From assembly GCA_038211505.1 (NCBI GenBank), contig JBBQVO010000081.1, positions 1-14,160 on the forward strand: 14,160 bases of DNA, given 5' to 3'. Positions 6,475 to 12,924 of the stretch are shown here, piece after piece (positions within the stretch are counted from its first letter, which is position 1; each line of letters begins with the position of its first letter). The notes under the pieces are model-generated. The model did not search any database and was not told the DNA's origin. It worked only from the letters and a program-made list of their open reading frames with translations. This DNA is from JBBQVO01 sp038211505 (GTDB taxonomy: Bacteria; Chloroflexota; Dehalococcoidia; DSTF01; JACRBR01). The translations under genes and the position numbers were made by a program.

Positions 6475-6510
6475 TATCCACAGAGAGCACAGAAGGACAC
6501 AGAGGGGAGG
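6475..6510 (+). repeat. Dispersed CCACAGAG-type repeat, copy c
   Basis: TATCCACAGAGAGCACAGAA followed by GGACACAGAGGGGAGG, starting 13 bases after the stop of the small membrane protein gene. It is inverted relative to copy d at 6826-6857; the pair flanks a 315-base gene-free segment. Confidence 0.8.
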
Positions 6511-6564
6511 GTGGCCATCGAGCCAGCTTGATGCGCCCGACGTTAAATCGCGCACTTGCTCGAA

Positions 6565-6604
6565 CCCCCTCTCCACTGCGTGGAGAGGGCCGGGGGTGAG
6601 GTGC
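6565..6604. repeat. REP-like palindrome (CCCTCTCCAC stem)
   Basis: CCCTCTCCAC (6567-6576), loop TGC, GTGGAGAGGG (6580-6589) is a perfect 10-bp stem, followed by CCGGGGGTGAGGTG. It resembles the widespread intergenic element with a CCCTCTCC stem and a GGGGGTGAGG tail found in many bacterial genomes and often mis-translated as HPRPSPRSGEG. Confidence 0.75.
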
Positions 6605-6634
6605 TCGTCCCGCCGCGAACCCTCGCGTTAACCA
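6599..6634 (+). repeat. Diverged direct repeat, unit 1 (CTCGTCCCGCC)
   Basis: AGGTG, CTCGTCCCGCC, then CGA-rich sequence ending TTAACCA. It is about 80% identical to unit 2 at 6760-6796 in the same orientation and follows directly from the REP-like palindrome. Confidence 0.5.
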
Positions 6635-6759
6635 CCACGCACCACCCCGACGCCTGTGTCCTGCCCCGAAATAGGGTCGAAATCCGTCGTCGAACGAATT
6701 GAGCTCCCCTTCCCGCGTCAAGAAGGTCGCAGAGTCCCGCTTAGAGACGGCTGCGGGTT

Positions 6760-6796
6760 AGGTCGCTCGTCCCGCCTCGACCCGTCGCTCTAACCA
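6760..6796 (+). repeat. Diverged direct repeat, unit 2 (CTCGTCCCGCC)
   Basis: AGGTCG, CTCGTCCCGCC, ending CTAACCA. It pairs with unit 1 at 6599-6634. The unit-1 copy is attached to a REP-like palindrome; this one is not. Confidence 0.5.
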
Positions 6797-6825
6797 ACGC
6801 CAGGTTCTCGACCATCCTCCCCCCA

Positions 6826-6857
6826 ACCTTCTGTGCCTCTCTGTGCCCTCTGTGGAC
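6826..6857 (-). repeat. Dispersed CCACAGAG-type repeat, copy d (inverted)
   Basis: Read on the minus strand it is CCACAGAGGGCACAGAGAGG followed by CACAGAAGGTTGG. It is the only inverted copy and faces copy c across the gap between two convergent genes. Confidence 0.8.
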
Positions 6858-6876
6858 AACCCCTGTTCGAGCTAAC

Positions 6877-6907
6877 GAAAACGCCCGATGCAAAGTGCAT
6901 CGAGCGT
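6877..6907 (-). terminator. Intrinsic terminator of the zinc-ribbon gene
   Basis: On the minus strand, ACGC-T-CGATGCA, loop CTT, TGCATCG-G-GCGT gives a 12-bp stem with one T-G wobble, followed at once by TTTTCGTT. It begins 37 bases after the stop at 6944. This is the best rho-independent terminator in the window. Confidence 0.75.
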
Positions 6908-6943
6908 CTTCAAGCAGTATGGCCGTGGTATGAATCGCGGCGG

Positions 6944-7150
6944 CTAGAGGCGGAGCTTGCCGTGCGACGGCTGACGGCGGCGTTGGCGCGGGTGGCCTTC
7001 GTCTTCATCAAGCAGGTCGATCGGCGGCGCCGATACGGCTTCGTGCACGTAGCCGCAGCACAGGCAGGTGCTGTAGGCGCCGTACCAATCGCGCTCGATG
7101 ATCATGGAACCGCGGCAACGTGGGCAGGTGCGGGGCAGGGTGGTGTTCAT
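6944..7150 (-). CDS. Small zinc-ribbon protein
   Basis: This is a 68-residue protein. The N-terminal half is a treble-clef-like zinc ribbon: TCPRCRGSMIIERDWYGAYS then TCLCCGYVHE, with C9, C12, C29 and C32 as likely ligands and an extra C31. The C-terminal half is charged and Arg/Gln-rich (DEDEG, RQRRRQ), probably disordered and able to touch nucleic acid. I chose the ATG at 7150 because conserved-looking sequence starts there; an in-frame ATG at 7213 would add 21 residues through a hairpin-rich stretch. The ribosome site is weak (GAAGGG, 12 bases away). It is monocistronic with its own terminator. The function is unknown; a regulatory or RNA-associated role is a guess. Confidence 0.7.
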   Translation of the reverse strand: MNTTLPRTCPRCRGSMIIERDWYGAYSTCLCCGYVHEAVSAPPIDLLDEDEGHPRQRRRQPSHGKLRL

Positions 7151-7171
7151 GAAGGCAGGCGTCCCTTCTAA

Positions 7172-7203
7172 GGCCGTTTGGCCGTACCTCCGCCGTGCGG
7201 AGG
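7172..7203 (-). other. Paired small hairpins upstream of the zinc-ribbon gene
   Basis: GGCC GTTT GGCC (7172-7183) and CCTCCGC CGT GCGGAGG (7187-7203) are two perfect stems within 32 bases, 20-55 bases before the ATG at 7150. They may lie in the 5' leader and affect translation. No known riboswitch class is matched. Confidence 0.4.
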
Positions 7204-7318
7204 GCTCGAGCACCAGGTAATGAGCCTTCGAATGCCTACGAGGTTAGCTGCCGGGTTCGGACTGAAAGCTGCCCTACGAGTCGACGCGCCGTTGCCGGGT
7301 CGCCGCCCGATTCACCCC

Positions 7319-7337
7319 ATCCGCGAGAGCGGATTTT
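7319..7337 (+). terminator. Stem with GAGA tetraloop and T-run
   Basis: ATCCGC GAGA GCGGAT (7319-7334) is a perfect 6-bp stem with a GNRA loop, and four T residues run from 7334 to 7337. It looks like a short intrinsic terminator on the plus strand, but no plus-strand gene precedes it, so it may be part of a dispersed repeat. Confidence 0.35.
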
Positions 7338-7429
7338 GGTTCCCCCGTCCCGTCACGCGCCATCTCCAAAAGGCGGCCAAGAAGCGCGATTTCAGGTTCG
7401 GCTGGGGCCCGCCACCGCGGCCCCCGGGT

Positions 7430-7451
7430 GCTCCACCCACCAGTGTGGAGC
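7430..7451. other. Hairpin GCTCCAC / GTGGAGC
   Basis: A perfect 7-bp stem (7430-7436 with 7445-7451) and an 8-base loop, between the two GATTTCAGG copies. Confidence 0.4.
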
Positions 7452-7548
7452 GGGATTGTGATTTCAGGAACATATTAAAGCTTGGTGAAAATGGTGTCAA
7501 TCCCCTAAGCCCGAAAATATACGGATTCGGCAGATCACAGGCGTCAAT

Positions 7549-7608
7549 CTTCGGAAAACGAAGCGCCGAAGCCGCATCACTGATCTGAGATCAACGGCGA
7601 TCTTCGGC
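7549..7608 (-). terminator. Nested inverted repeats after the Gfo/Idh gene
   Basis: On the minus strand, GCCGAAG and CTTCGGC (7602-7608 and 7565-7571) enclose TGATCT-C-AGATCA (7581-7593, a 13-base palindrome). They are followed by GCTTCGTTTTCCGAAG, itself a stem (7549-7563). It starts 25 bases after the stop at 7633. It could be a terminator or a protein-binding palindrome; evidence is structural only. Confidence 0.4.
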
Positions 7609-7632
7609 CTGACTCGCAGCGGATCGCGCCGC

Positions 7633-8601
7633 TTATGTCTCGCGAGCCGCCGCATAGCATCGCTCTACGAGCGACGTCGTGGCAAACGCCCCTTCCGCGC
7701 CGACGGCGGGCGCTCCGGTACCGAGCATCGCGTCGACGAAGCGGCGATCCTCTTCGACGTAGCCCCAACGCTGCTCGAACGGCTGCTGCGCGAAGTCCTG
7801 CACGATCACGTCCGACTCCCGCGCGATACCGGCCGAGAACGTGATGCGATCCATCTCCTCCGTCGCCGCGATCATGTGCGCGCCGTAGACCTCGACGCGC
7901 TCGAACGGAAACTGCCACGTCGCGTGCGCCGACGTCGCGAACACGGCGGACAGGCCCGACGCAAACGTAAACAGCATCGAGAAGTCGTCGAGCTGATCGT
8001 AGACGGTTGCGCGGGCGCGGCAGATCACCTCAGCAGGATCGCCGAACAAATGCCGGATCATGTCGAGCATGTGGATCGGCGTCTCGTACAGGAAGCCGCC
8101 CGAGATCGACGGATCGCCGGTCCACGCCGGACGCTGCAGCTCGCCGCGGTTCATCTTCATCAGCACCGACGTCGGCGTCAGCGTACCGCCGGCGATCCGA
8201 TCCTTCAGCGCGACGTACACGGACGCGAAGCGGCGGTTGAAGCCGGCCTGGTACACGCCGCGCGCGCGCTTCGACGCGTCGAGCACGGCGCGCGCATCAT
8301 CGAGCGACGTCGCCATCGGCTTTTCGGAGAAGACATGCAGTCCGGCATCGAGCGCGCGGACGGCGATCGCGGCGTGTGTCGCGTTCGGGCTGCAGATGTA
8401 CAGCGCATCGATGGATGCAAACAGCTCGTCAACCGAAGCGATCGCCGTCGCGCCGAACTTCAGCGCAAACAGCGCCGCCGCCTGCGCATCATGATCGTGC
8501 GCCGCGACCACGCGCACGCGCGGGTCGGCCGCCAGTATCCCCGCGTGCACGCCCGCGATGAATCCAGCGCCGACGAAGCCGATACGCAGCGGCTCGCTCA
8601 T
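7633..8601 (-). CDS. Gfo/Idh/MocA family NAD(P)-dependent oxidoreductase
   Basis: This is a 322-residue cytoplasmic oxidoreductase that oxidises a hydroxyl of a sugar, inositol or related polyol using NAD(P). The N-terminal Rossmann domain opens with RIGFVGAGFIAGVHA (residues 6-20). The family motif EKP is at 93-95, with the conserved Lys94. The second domain has GGFLYETPIHMLDMIRHLFG at 168-187, matching the usual GGxLxDxGxHxxD, so H177 is the likely catalytic His; the usual Asp four residues before it is Glu173. The length is normal. The ATG at 8601 has only a weak GGCGG upstream. It lies 45 bases after the isomerase gene on the same strand, so they probably act on the same sugar. The exact substrate is unknown. 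Confidence 0.93.
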   Translation of the reverse strand: MSEPLRIGFVGAGFIAGVHAGILAADPRVRVVAAHDHDAQAAALFALKFGATAIASVDELFASIDALYICSPNATHAAIAVRALDAGLHVFSEKPMATSLDDARAVLDASKRARGVYQAGFNRRFASVYVALKDRIAGGTLTPTSVLMKMNRGELQRPAWTGDPSISGGFLYETPIHMLDMIRHLFGDPAEVICRARATVYDQLDDFSMLFTFASGLSAVFATSAHATWQFPFERVEVYGAHMIAATEEMDRITFSAGIARESDVIVQDFAQQPFEQRWGYVEEDRRFVDAMLGTGAPAVGAEGAFATTSLVERCYAAARET

Positions 8602-8646
8602 GCGACCGCCGTCATCGGGGCACTAGCTTCGGATAGACCACGCGCG

Positions 8647-9480
8647 TCATGCATCGAATGCGTACCCGGCGCGCGTCAGGACGGCCGCTGCGGCCACGCG
8701 CGCCGCGCGAGCGACCTCGCGCGGATCCTGCTCCCAGTACTCCGGGCGGAAGATCTCGATCGAGAAGACGCTGTCGTAACCGCGCGCCCGCAACGACGAC
8801 AGGATCGTGTCGATCGGGATGATGCCTTCGCCTGGATAGAGGCGATGCGCGTCCGTAAGCGCCTCGCGCGGATGATCTTCGCAGCCGTTGATGTGGACGA
8901 CGAAGAGCCTGTCGATCGGTACGCGCACCAGATCTTCAGCGCGGCTGCCGCCGGCGTGAAAGTGAAACGTATCGATCACCATGCCGACATTCACCCGATC
9001 GACGCCCTCGACGATCTCGATCGCCATGTCGAGCGTCGGCACGGAGCAGCCAGGCTTGCCGAGAAACTCAAACGCCAGCGACACATCGCCCGCGACATCG
9101 GACATCATCCGCAACACATCAACGGCGTCGCCGATCGATTCGCCGCGATTGAAGCCGTCGGGACGCCGTCCCGGCACGACGACGATAGACGGCGCGCCAA
9201 TCGCTCGGGCGATCGCCGCGAGCTCTTCGACGCGCCGCAGAATCTCGTTGCGGCCGGACTCGTCGCGATACGTGATGTCTTCGATCGAGTTGATGCACCA
9301 CGGGCGGACGCCAAGCGACCGCAGCTTGCGCGCCATCTCGTCGAGCGTGCGCTCATGCGTGTACGCGTCGAGCTTGCCGGCCCAGATCTCGAGCGCGCGA
9401 TACCCGCACTCGGCGGCGATCTCGATGTCCTCGTTAAGCGGCGAGCGCATGATCGTGGCGCCGTTGAGAGCGAGCTTCAT
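8647..9480 (-). CDS. Sugar phosphate isomerase/epimerase (AP-endonuclease-2-like TIM barrel)
   Basis: This is a 277-residue cytoplasmic TIM-barrel enzyme of the xylose-isomerase-like / AP endonuclease family 2 group, which includes IolE, IolI and ketose epimerases. The start ATG at 9480 (MKLALNGATIM) is chosen because the first barrel strand begins there; an in-frame TTG at 9522 adds a residue stretch that looks non-coding. Likely metal ligands are E138 (LAFEFLG), D170 and H173 (MVIDTFHFHAGG), H196 (VVHINGCEDHPR) and E242 (FSIEIF), the usual E-D-H-E set. The PGEGIIP segment is also typical. It is followed 45 bases later by a Gfo/Idh oxidoreductase, a common pairing in sugar and inositol pathways. 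No clear ribosome site is visible, so translation may depend on coupling to the upstream gene, 50 bases away. Confidence 0.92.
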   Translation of the reverse strand: MKLALNGATIMRSPLNEDIEIAAECGYRALEIWAGKLDAYTHERTLDEMARKLRSLGVRPWCINSIEDITYRDESGRNEILRRVEELAAIARAIGAPSIVVVPGRRPDGFNRGESIGDAVDVLRMMSDVAGDVSLAFEFLGKPGCSVPTLDMAIEIVEGVDRVNVGMVIDTFHFHAGGSRAEDLVRVPIDRLFVVHINGCEDHPREALTDAHRLYPGEGIIPIDTILSSLRARGYDSVFSIEIFRPEYWEQDPREVARAARVAAAAVLTRAGYAFDA

Positions 9481-9530
9481 GCCCGCATTGTGTGAGAGAT
9501 CGCGCTGGAGCGCGACAGGCAAGGTGAGCG

Positions 9531-10406
9531 CTAGTAGAAGAGGTTCGACCAGGGGTTCGTGATTGATGACCCCTGATTCTCGAATGGCCCCTTGGTGTTG
9601 AGGTTGGCGATCTGGACGTCTGAGAACACACCGCGAATGAAGTTTCGGACGATGAGGTTATTGATGCCGTCCACCTTCAACGCCTTGTCAGTTCCAGTTT
9701 TGATCGTGTTTCCGTCGATTGTGCTGCCGTCGTTGATCGCGTGGATGCCGATGTTGTTCTCGACGACATTGTTGTCGCGCACCGTCACGTTGTTGCTGAT
9801 CTGGATGCCGTCGAGGACGCTCCCTTCGGCGACGCAATGCTCGACGACGCTGGCGTCCGACGTCAGCGGTTGGTTGATGGCGATGCCGTTGCCACCGTTC
9901 GCCTTCACGACGCAGTTGCGGACGATGCTCGCCGGCCCCGCTACGATACCGCCGCCGCTGTTCGCCACGATCGTCAAATCTTCATAGCGGCCGCCTTCGG
10001 CGCTCTGTGCGTTGATGGCGATGCCCGGCCACGACGTGATGGTGCCGTTGCGCACAACGACGTTCTTCAAGCCGGGACCCAGCTCGATCGCATCGAGTGA
10101 GCCCGCCGTGCCGACGAGCGAGAACCCGTTGAGGTCGATCGTCACGTTGTCGGTCGTGACGCTGATCCCGAACTGGCCCGAGACGCCAGTGAGGTTCTTC
10201 GTCACGAAATACGAGCCGGGCTGCGAGATCGTAGCCGGCAGCGACGAGATCGGTGAGCGCGGCTCGGCTTGCGGCTGCGTCGGCGCCGGCGGTGATACGG
10301 GATCGAGCGGGCCGCCGCGGACGACGCCCGCCAGCGACGCCAGCAGCGCCAGCGCCAGCACGCCGGCGATGATCCACGCGGCACGATCGGTCAGGGTGCG
10401 TCGCAT
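9531..10406 (-). CDS. Exported right-handed beta-helix protein, paralogue 2
   Basis: The protein has 291 residues from the ATG at 10406, with AAGGAGG five bases upstream; an in-frame start at 10442 is rejected because it would place the ribosome site inside the gene. Residues 10-29 are a hydrophobic signal or anchor. GGPLDP (31-36), a Pro/Gln linker and PISSLPATIS (52-61) match paralogue 1 at 3536-4651. Beta-helix coils follow (NVTIDLNGFSL, LKNVVVRNGT, VTVRDNNVVE, STIDGNTIK). The protein ends SITNPWSNLFY, again close to the TNPLSN end of paralogue 1. It is about 80 residues shorter because it has fewer coils. It stands 50 bases upstream of the isomerase gene, so a transcript with two sugar-enzyme genes is likely, though a surface protein in that unit is unusual. 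Confidence 0.9.
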   Translation of the reverse strand: MRRTLTDRAAWIIAGVLALALLASLAGVVRGGPLDPVSPPAPTQPQAEPRSPISSLPATISQPGSYFVTKNLTGVSGQFGISVTTDNVTIDLNGFSLVGTAGSLDAIELGPGLKNVVVRNGTITSWPGIAINAQSAEGGRYEDLTIVANSGGGIVAGPASIVRNCVVKANGGNGIAINQPLTSDASVVEHCVAEGSVLDGIQISNNVTVRDNNVVENNIGIHAINDGSTIDGNTIKTGTDKALKVDGINNLIVRNFIRGVFSDVQIANLNTKGPFENQGSSITNPWSNLFY

Positions 10407-10470
10407 CGCCGCCTCCTTAGGAGAACACGCATGACGCCGCATCGCGCGGCAGGACGGCGGGAACTGCGAT

Positions 10471-10500
10471 AGCGTACGCCGGTTGATTGGGCAGCGTCAA
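10471..10500 (-). promoter_or_regulatory. Promoter for beta-helix gene 2
   Basis: On the minus strand, TTGACG (10495-10500), 18 bases, TACGCT (10471-10476), predicting a leader of about 57 bases. The same -35 and -10 boxes and spacing occur before paralogue 1 (4704-4733). The gap 10407-10711 between divergent genes holds no other gene. Confidence 0.55.
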
Positions 10501-10673
10501 TCGTCGCGCCGGTCGGGCGCGTCTCCGGCCACCGCCGCACACACGGCCAGCCCCGCACACGATTAGTGCTGAATCTCCATTACGAAGACATTACGCATAG
10601 TTTCCGCAACGGCGACCGTGGCGTTACAGCGCGATGTGTATCCGAAGCGATAGTGCTTGCATCGGAACACACC

Positions 10674-10690
10674 GCGGGCGGGACGCCCGC
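10674..10690 (+). other. Leader hairpin before exported protein gene
   Basis: GCGGGCG GGA CGCCCGC is a perfect 7-bp stem with a three-base loop, ending 10 bases before the ribosome site of the gene at 10712. It may be a dispersed GC-rich palindrome or an mRNA stabiliser. Confidence 0.4.
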
Positions 10691-10711
10691 ACCACTCGAA
10701 CGGAGGATCCT

Positions 10712-11278
10712 ATGTGGAGAAAGATTGGCATCGGGACGGCCGTCGTCGCGGCGGGCGTGATCGCCTTCGCGGCATGGTCCAGCTCAAGCTCGGCGCAGAC
10801 GCCGCCGGCAACGACGAGCACGGCGACACAACCGCCGGCGGCCGCGGCGAACGCGGACATGGATCACTGGGCGGCGCGCATCCAGGGGCGACCGGAAAGC
10901 CTCGACGCCGGCAGCACGCGCGGCTGGTACTTCTGGCACGACGACAACGGCCTGCACCTCGTGACGACGACGCCGTCCGATCGCGTGCATTACTTCACCG
11001 CCGTGCTGACGTCGACCGGCACATTCCGCGACATCGACAAGATGCGGCTTGAAAACGTCGACGACGTGAAGGTCAGCGATAACGGCCACCGTCTCGTCGT
11101 GAAGTTTCACACGCATGACGGCATCGATGGCGTCAACTTCCACCTCGCCGGCGGCGACGCCGTCCGTCTGCACCTCGATCAGGGCGGCCAGACGATCGAC
11201 CCATCGAACATCTTCCTCGGGCGCTTCTCGGTTCACCCCGACCACAACCCGTTCACCGTCCGCCGCCAGGAAGGCTAA
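10712..11278 (+). CDS. Exported protein of unknown function with C-terminal beta-rich domain
   Basis: The protein has 188 residues. The ATG at 10712 has GGAGG five bases upstream. Residues 5-28 are a signal peptide or anchor (IGIGTAVVAAGVIAFAAWS then SSSSAQ). A Thr/Pro/Ala linker runs to about residue 47. The remaining 140 residues form a compact domain with alternating hydrophobic strands: RGWYFWHDDNGLHLVTTTP, HYFTAVLTSTGTFRDIDKM, GIDGVNFHL and FLGRFSVHPDHNPF. The pattern WxxWHDxxGxHL and HPxxNPF looks conserved and suggests a small beta-sandwich that might bind a ligand, but I cannot name a family and see no catalytic residues. It is a single gene ended by a strong hairpin. Confidence 0.82.
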   Translation: MWRKIGIGTAVVAAGVIAFAAWSSSSSAQTPPATTSTATQPPAAAANADMDHWAARIQGRPESLDAGSTRGWYFWHDDNGLHLVTTTPSDRVHYFTAVLTSTGTFRDIDKMRLENVDDVKVSDNGHRLVVKFHTHDGIDGVNFHLAGGDAVRLHLDQGGQTIDPSNIFLGRFSVHPDHNPFTVRRQEG

Positions 11279-11297
11279 CGACGACTGTTCGGTCAAC

Positions 11298-11333
11298 GAG
11301 GAGAAGGCGGACGGCAGCGTCCGCCTCCTCCTC
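11298..11333. terminator. Strong bidirectional hairpin between convergent genes
   Basis: GGCGGACG GCAG CGTCCGCC (11306-11325) is a perfect 8-bp stem, extended by GAGGAG (11298-11303) pairing with CTCCTC (11328-11333) across a two-base internal loop. It lies 20 bases after the exported-protein gene and faces the end of serS. Its T-tracts are poor (GTTCTTG). The rest of the 11279-11487 gap shows nothing else I can name. Confidence 0.6.
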
Positions 11334-11472
11334 GTTCTTGCAACCGCATTTTGCCACGGGCACAAATCATCAAACGAGATCGTAGGGACGCTGCTTTAGC
11401 TCCGTCCGTGTTGGTCCCAGATCGAAGGTCCTTAAAATCTCATGCACCCCGCGACCTGAAACGCGCTCGGCG

Positions 11473-11487
11473 GCGACGCAGCGTCGC
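11473..11487 (-). other. 15-base palindrome abutting the serS stop
   Basis: GCGACGC-A-GCGTCGC is perfectly palindromic and touches the stop codon at 11488. It may be part of a serS 3' structure; there is no T-run. Confidence 0.35.
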
Positions 11488-12783
11488 TCACCCCGCCGCC
11501 TCAATCCGCGCGATACCCCCCATGAACGGCAGCAGCACATCCGGAACTTCGACGCTACCGTCGGGCTGCTGGCCGTTCTCCAGGATCGAGATCAGCGTGC
11601 GCGGCAGGGCGAGGCCGCTGCCGTTGAGGGTGTGCGGAAACTCAGGCTTCGCGCCCGGCTCGCGGCGAAAGCGCACGTTCGCGCGGCGCGCCTGGAAATC
11701 GGTGCAGTTGCTGACGGACGAGATCTCCAGCCACTCGCCGACGCCCGGCGACCACACTTCGACGTCGTATGTGCGCGCGGCGTTGAAGCCGAGATCGCCG
11801 GTGCAGATGTTGATCACGCGATAACGAAACCCGAGCGCGCGGCAGACGTCGAGCGCGTCTTCGAGCATCTTCTCCAGCTCCGCCGCCGACTGCTCGGGCT
11901 CGCAGAACTTGTACATCTCCACCTTGTCGAACTGATGCAGCCGCTTGATGCCGCGCACATCGCGACCGGCGCTCATCTTCTCGCGGCGGAAGCACGGCGT
12001 GTAGGCGACGTAGTGCAGCGGCAACGCGCCGGGCTCGAGGATCTCGTCGGCGTGCATGTTCGTCAGCGGCACCTCCGCCGTCGGCACAAACCAGTAGTCC
12101 TCCTCGGCGTCGCGATAGAGGTTGTCGCGGAACTTCGGCAACTGGCCGGAGCGCAGCATCGTCTCTTCCTTGACCATCGACGGCAGGTACATCTCCGTGT
12201 AGCCGTGCTTGTCGGCGTGCATCTCCAGCATGAAGGCGATCAGCGCGCGTTCGAGCCGCGCCCCCGCGCCCTTCAGCAGGAAGAAGCGGCTACCGGACAT
12301 CTTCACGCCGCGCTCGAAGTCGATGATGCCGAGCGACTCGCCGAGATCCCAGTGCGGCTTCCGCCACGGATCGCTGTACTCCTCGCCGTGCTGCGCGACG
12401 ATCGCGTTGTCGTCTTCGCTCTCGCCGTACGGCGTCGCCGGATCGGGGATGTTCGGCAGTTCGAGTAGCAGCGCGTCGAGGCGCTCGTCGATCTCCCGCA
12501 GCTCCGGCGTCAGCGCGTCGAGGCGCGTCGCGACGCCCTTCATCTCATCGATCATCTGCTGCCGCTCGTCCGGATCCTTCGCCGCGCCGATCTTCTTGCC
12601 GGCGGCGTTCTGTTCGGCGCGCAACGATTCCGTCTCGAGCAGCAACGTCCGCTGCCGCTCGTCTAGCGAGATGATCTCGTCGAGCAACCCCTGCGATGAT
12701 TCGCCTGGAGGCGGCGTCTGGCGGTCGGCGAGCGACTTCCGAACGACATCCGGATGCTCGCGGATGAACTGCAAACTCAGCAT
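11488..12783 (-). CDS. serS: Seryl-tRNA synthetase
   Basis: This is a cytoplasmic class II aminoacyl-tRNA synthetase that charges tRNA-Ser (and tRNA-Sec where present). The 431-residue length is normal. Residues 1-22 (MLSLQFIREHPDVV) and the long antiparallel coiled-coil arm at about 30-108 bind the tRNA. TAEVPL at 235-240 is the serine-site loop. Motif 2 is FRREKMSAGRDVRG at 265-278, with R266 and E268 contacting ATP, followed by RLHQFDKVEM. Motif 3 is NGSGLALPRTL at 387-397. It starts at the ATG at 12783. No clear Shine-Dalgarno is present; TAATCT (12790-12795) lies six bases before the ATG and could be a -10 box of a leaderless transcript. No T-box leader is seen in the 141-base upstream gap. 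It is monocistronic and divergent from padR. Confidence 0.98.
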   Translation of the reverse strand: MLSLQFIREHPDVVRKSLADRQTPPPGESSQGLLDEIISLDERQRTLLLETESLRAEQNAAGKKIGAAKDPDERQQMIDEMKGVATRLDALTPELREIDERLDALLLELPNIPDPATPYGESEDDNAIVAQHGEEYSDPWRKPHWDLGESLGIIDFERGVKMSGSRFFLLKGAGARLERALIAFMLEMHADKHGYTEMYLPSMVKEETMLRSGQLPKFRDNLYRDAEEDYWFVPTAEVPLTNMHADEILEPGALPLHYVAYTPCFRREKMSAGRDVRGIKRLHQFDKVEMYKFCEPEQSAAELEKMLEDALDVCRALGFRYRVINICTGDLGFNAARTYDVEVWSPGVGEWLEISSVSNCTDFQARRANVRFRREPGAKPEFPHTLNGSGLALPRTLISILENGQQPDGSVEVPDVLLPFMGGIARIEAAG

Positions 12784-12887
12784 GGCCCCAGATTACCGGA
12801 TGCATGATCGGTGGGAAGCAGCACCGGCTGCCACTGCCGCGCGCAGCGCGAACAGCCATCGGCTATTCACCCCGCGCATGGCGGGCG

Positions 12888-12916
12888 TTGACGAACGCGG
12901 ACGCTGTACCTAGTAT
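12888..12916 (+). promoter_or_regulatory. Near-consensus sigma-70 promoter of the padR-type gene
   Basis: TTGACG (12888-12893), exactly 17 bases, TAGTAT (12911-12916). The predicted start, about 12923, is only about two bases before the ATG at 12925, so the mRNA is leaderless or nearly so. The PadR protein may bind here to repress itself. Confidence 0.65.
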
Positions 12917-12924
12917 GACGAGGT

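Larger units (their letters stand above)
7204..7632. other. Gene-free, repeat- and hairpin-rich spacer of lower GC
   Basis: I see no convincing gene here. The stretch holds CCTACGAG twice (with GCCGGGT after each), GATTTCAGG twice (7388-7396 and 7460-7468), and several perfect stems listed separately. Bases 7465-7560 are clearly richer in A/T than neighbouring genes. It may be a relic of inserted or dispersed repeat DNA. Confidence 0.5.

Noticed and set aside
7235..7300. A tRNA-like GGGTTCGGACT segment
   Set aside because: It lacks a proper T-arm consensus, anticodon arm and acceptor pairing; no tRNA can be folded by eye.
7178..7588. A 136-codon plus-strand frame in the gene-free spacer
   Set aside because: It has no ribosome site, no recognisable domain, and crosses several hairpins and repeats with changing composition.
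7876..9495. A 539-codon open frame on the plus strand
   Set aside because: It is exactly antisense to the Gfo/Idh and isomerase genes, is extremely rich in Arg/Ala/His, has no recognisable domain or ribosome site, and is typical of high-GC antisense frames.
11632..12468. A 278-codon plus-strand frame
   Set aside because: It is antisense to serS, is Arg/Leu/His-rich, and has no motif; serS is certain.
12784..12924. T-box or other riboswitch before serS
   Set aside because: The 141-base gap shows no T-box TGGNACCGCG motif, specifier arm or terminator structure.
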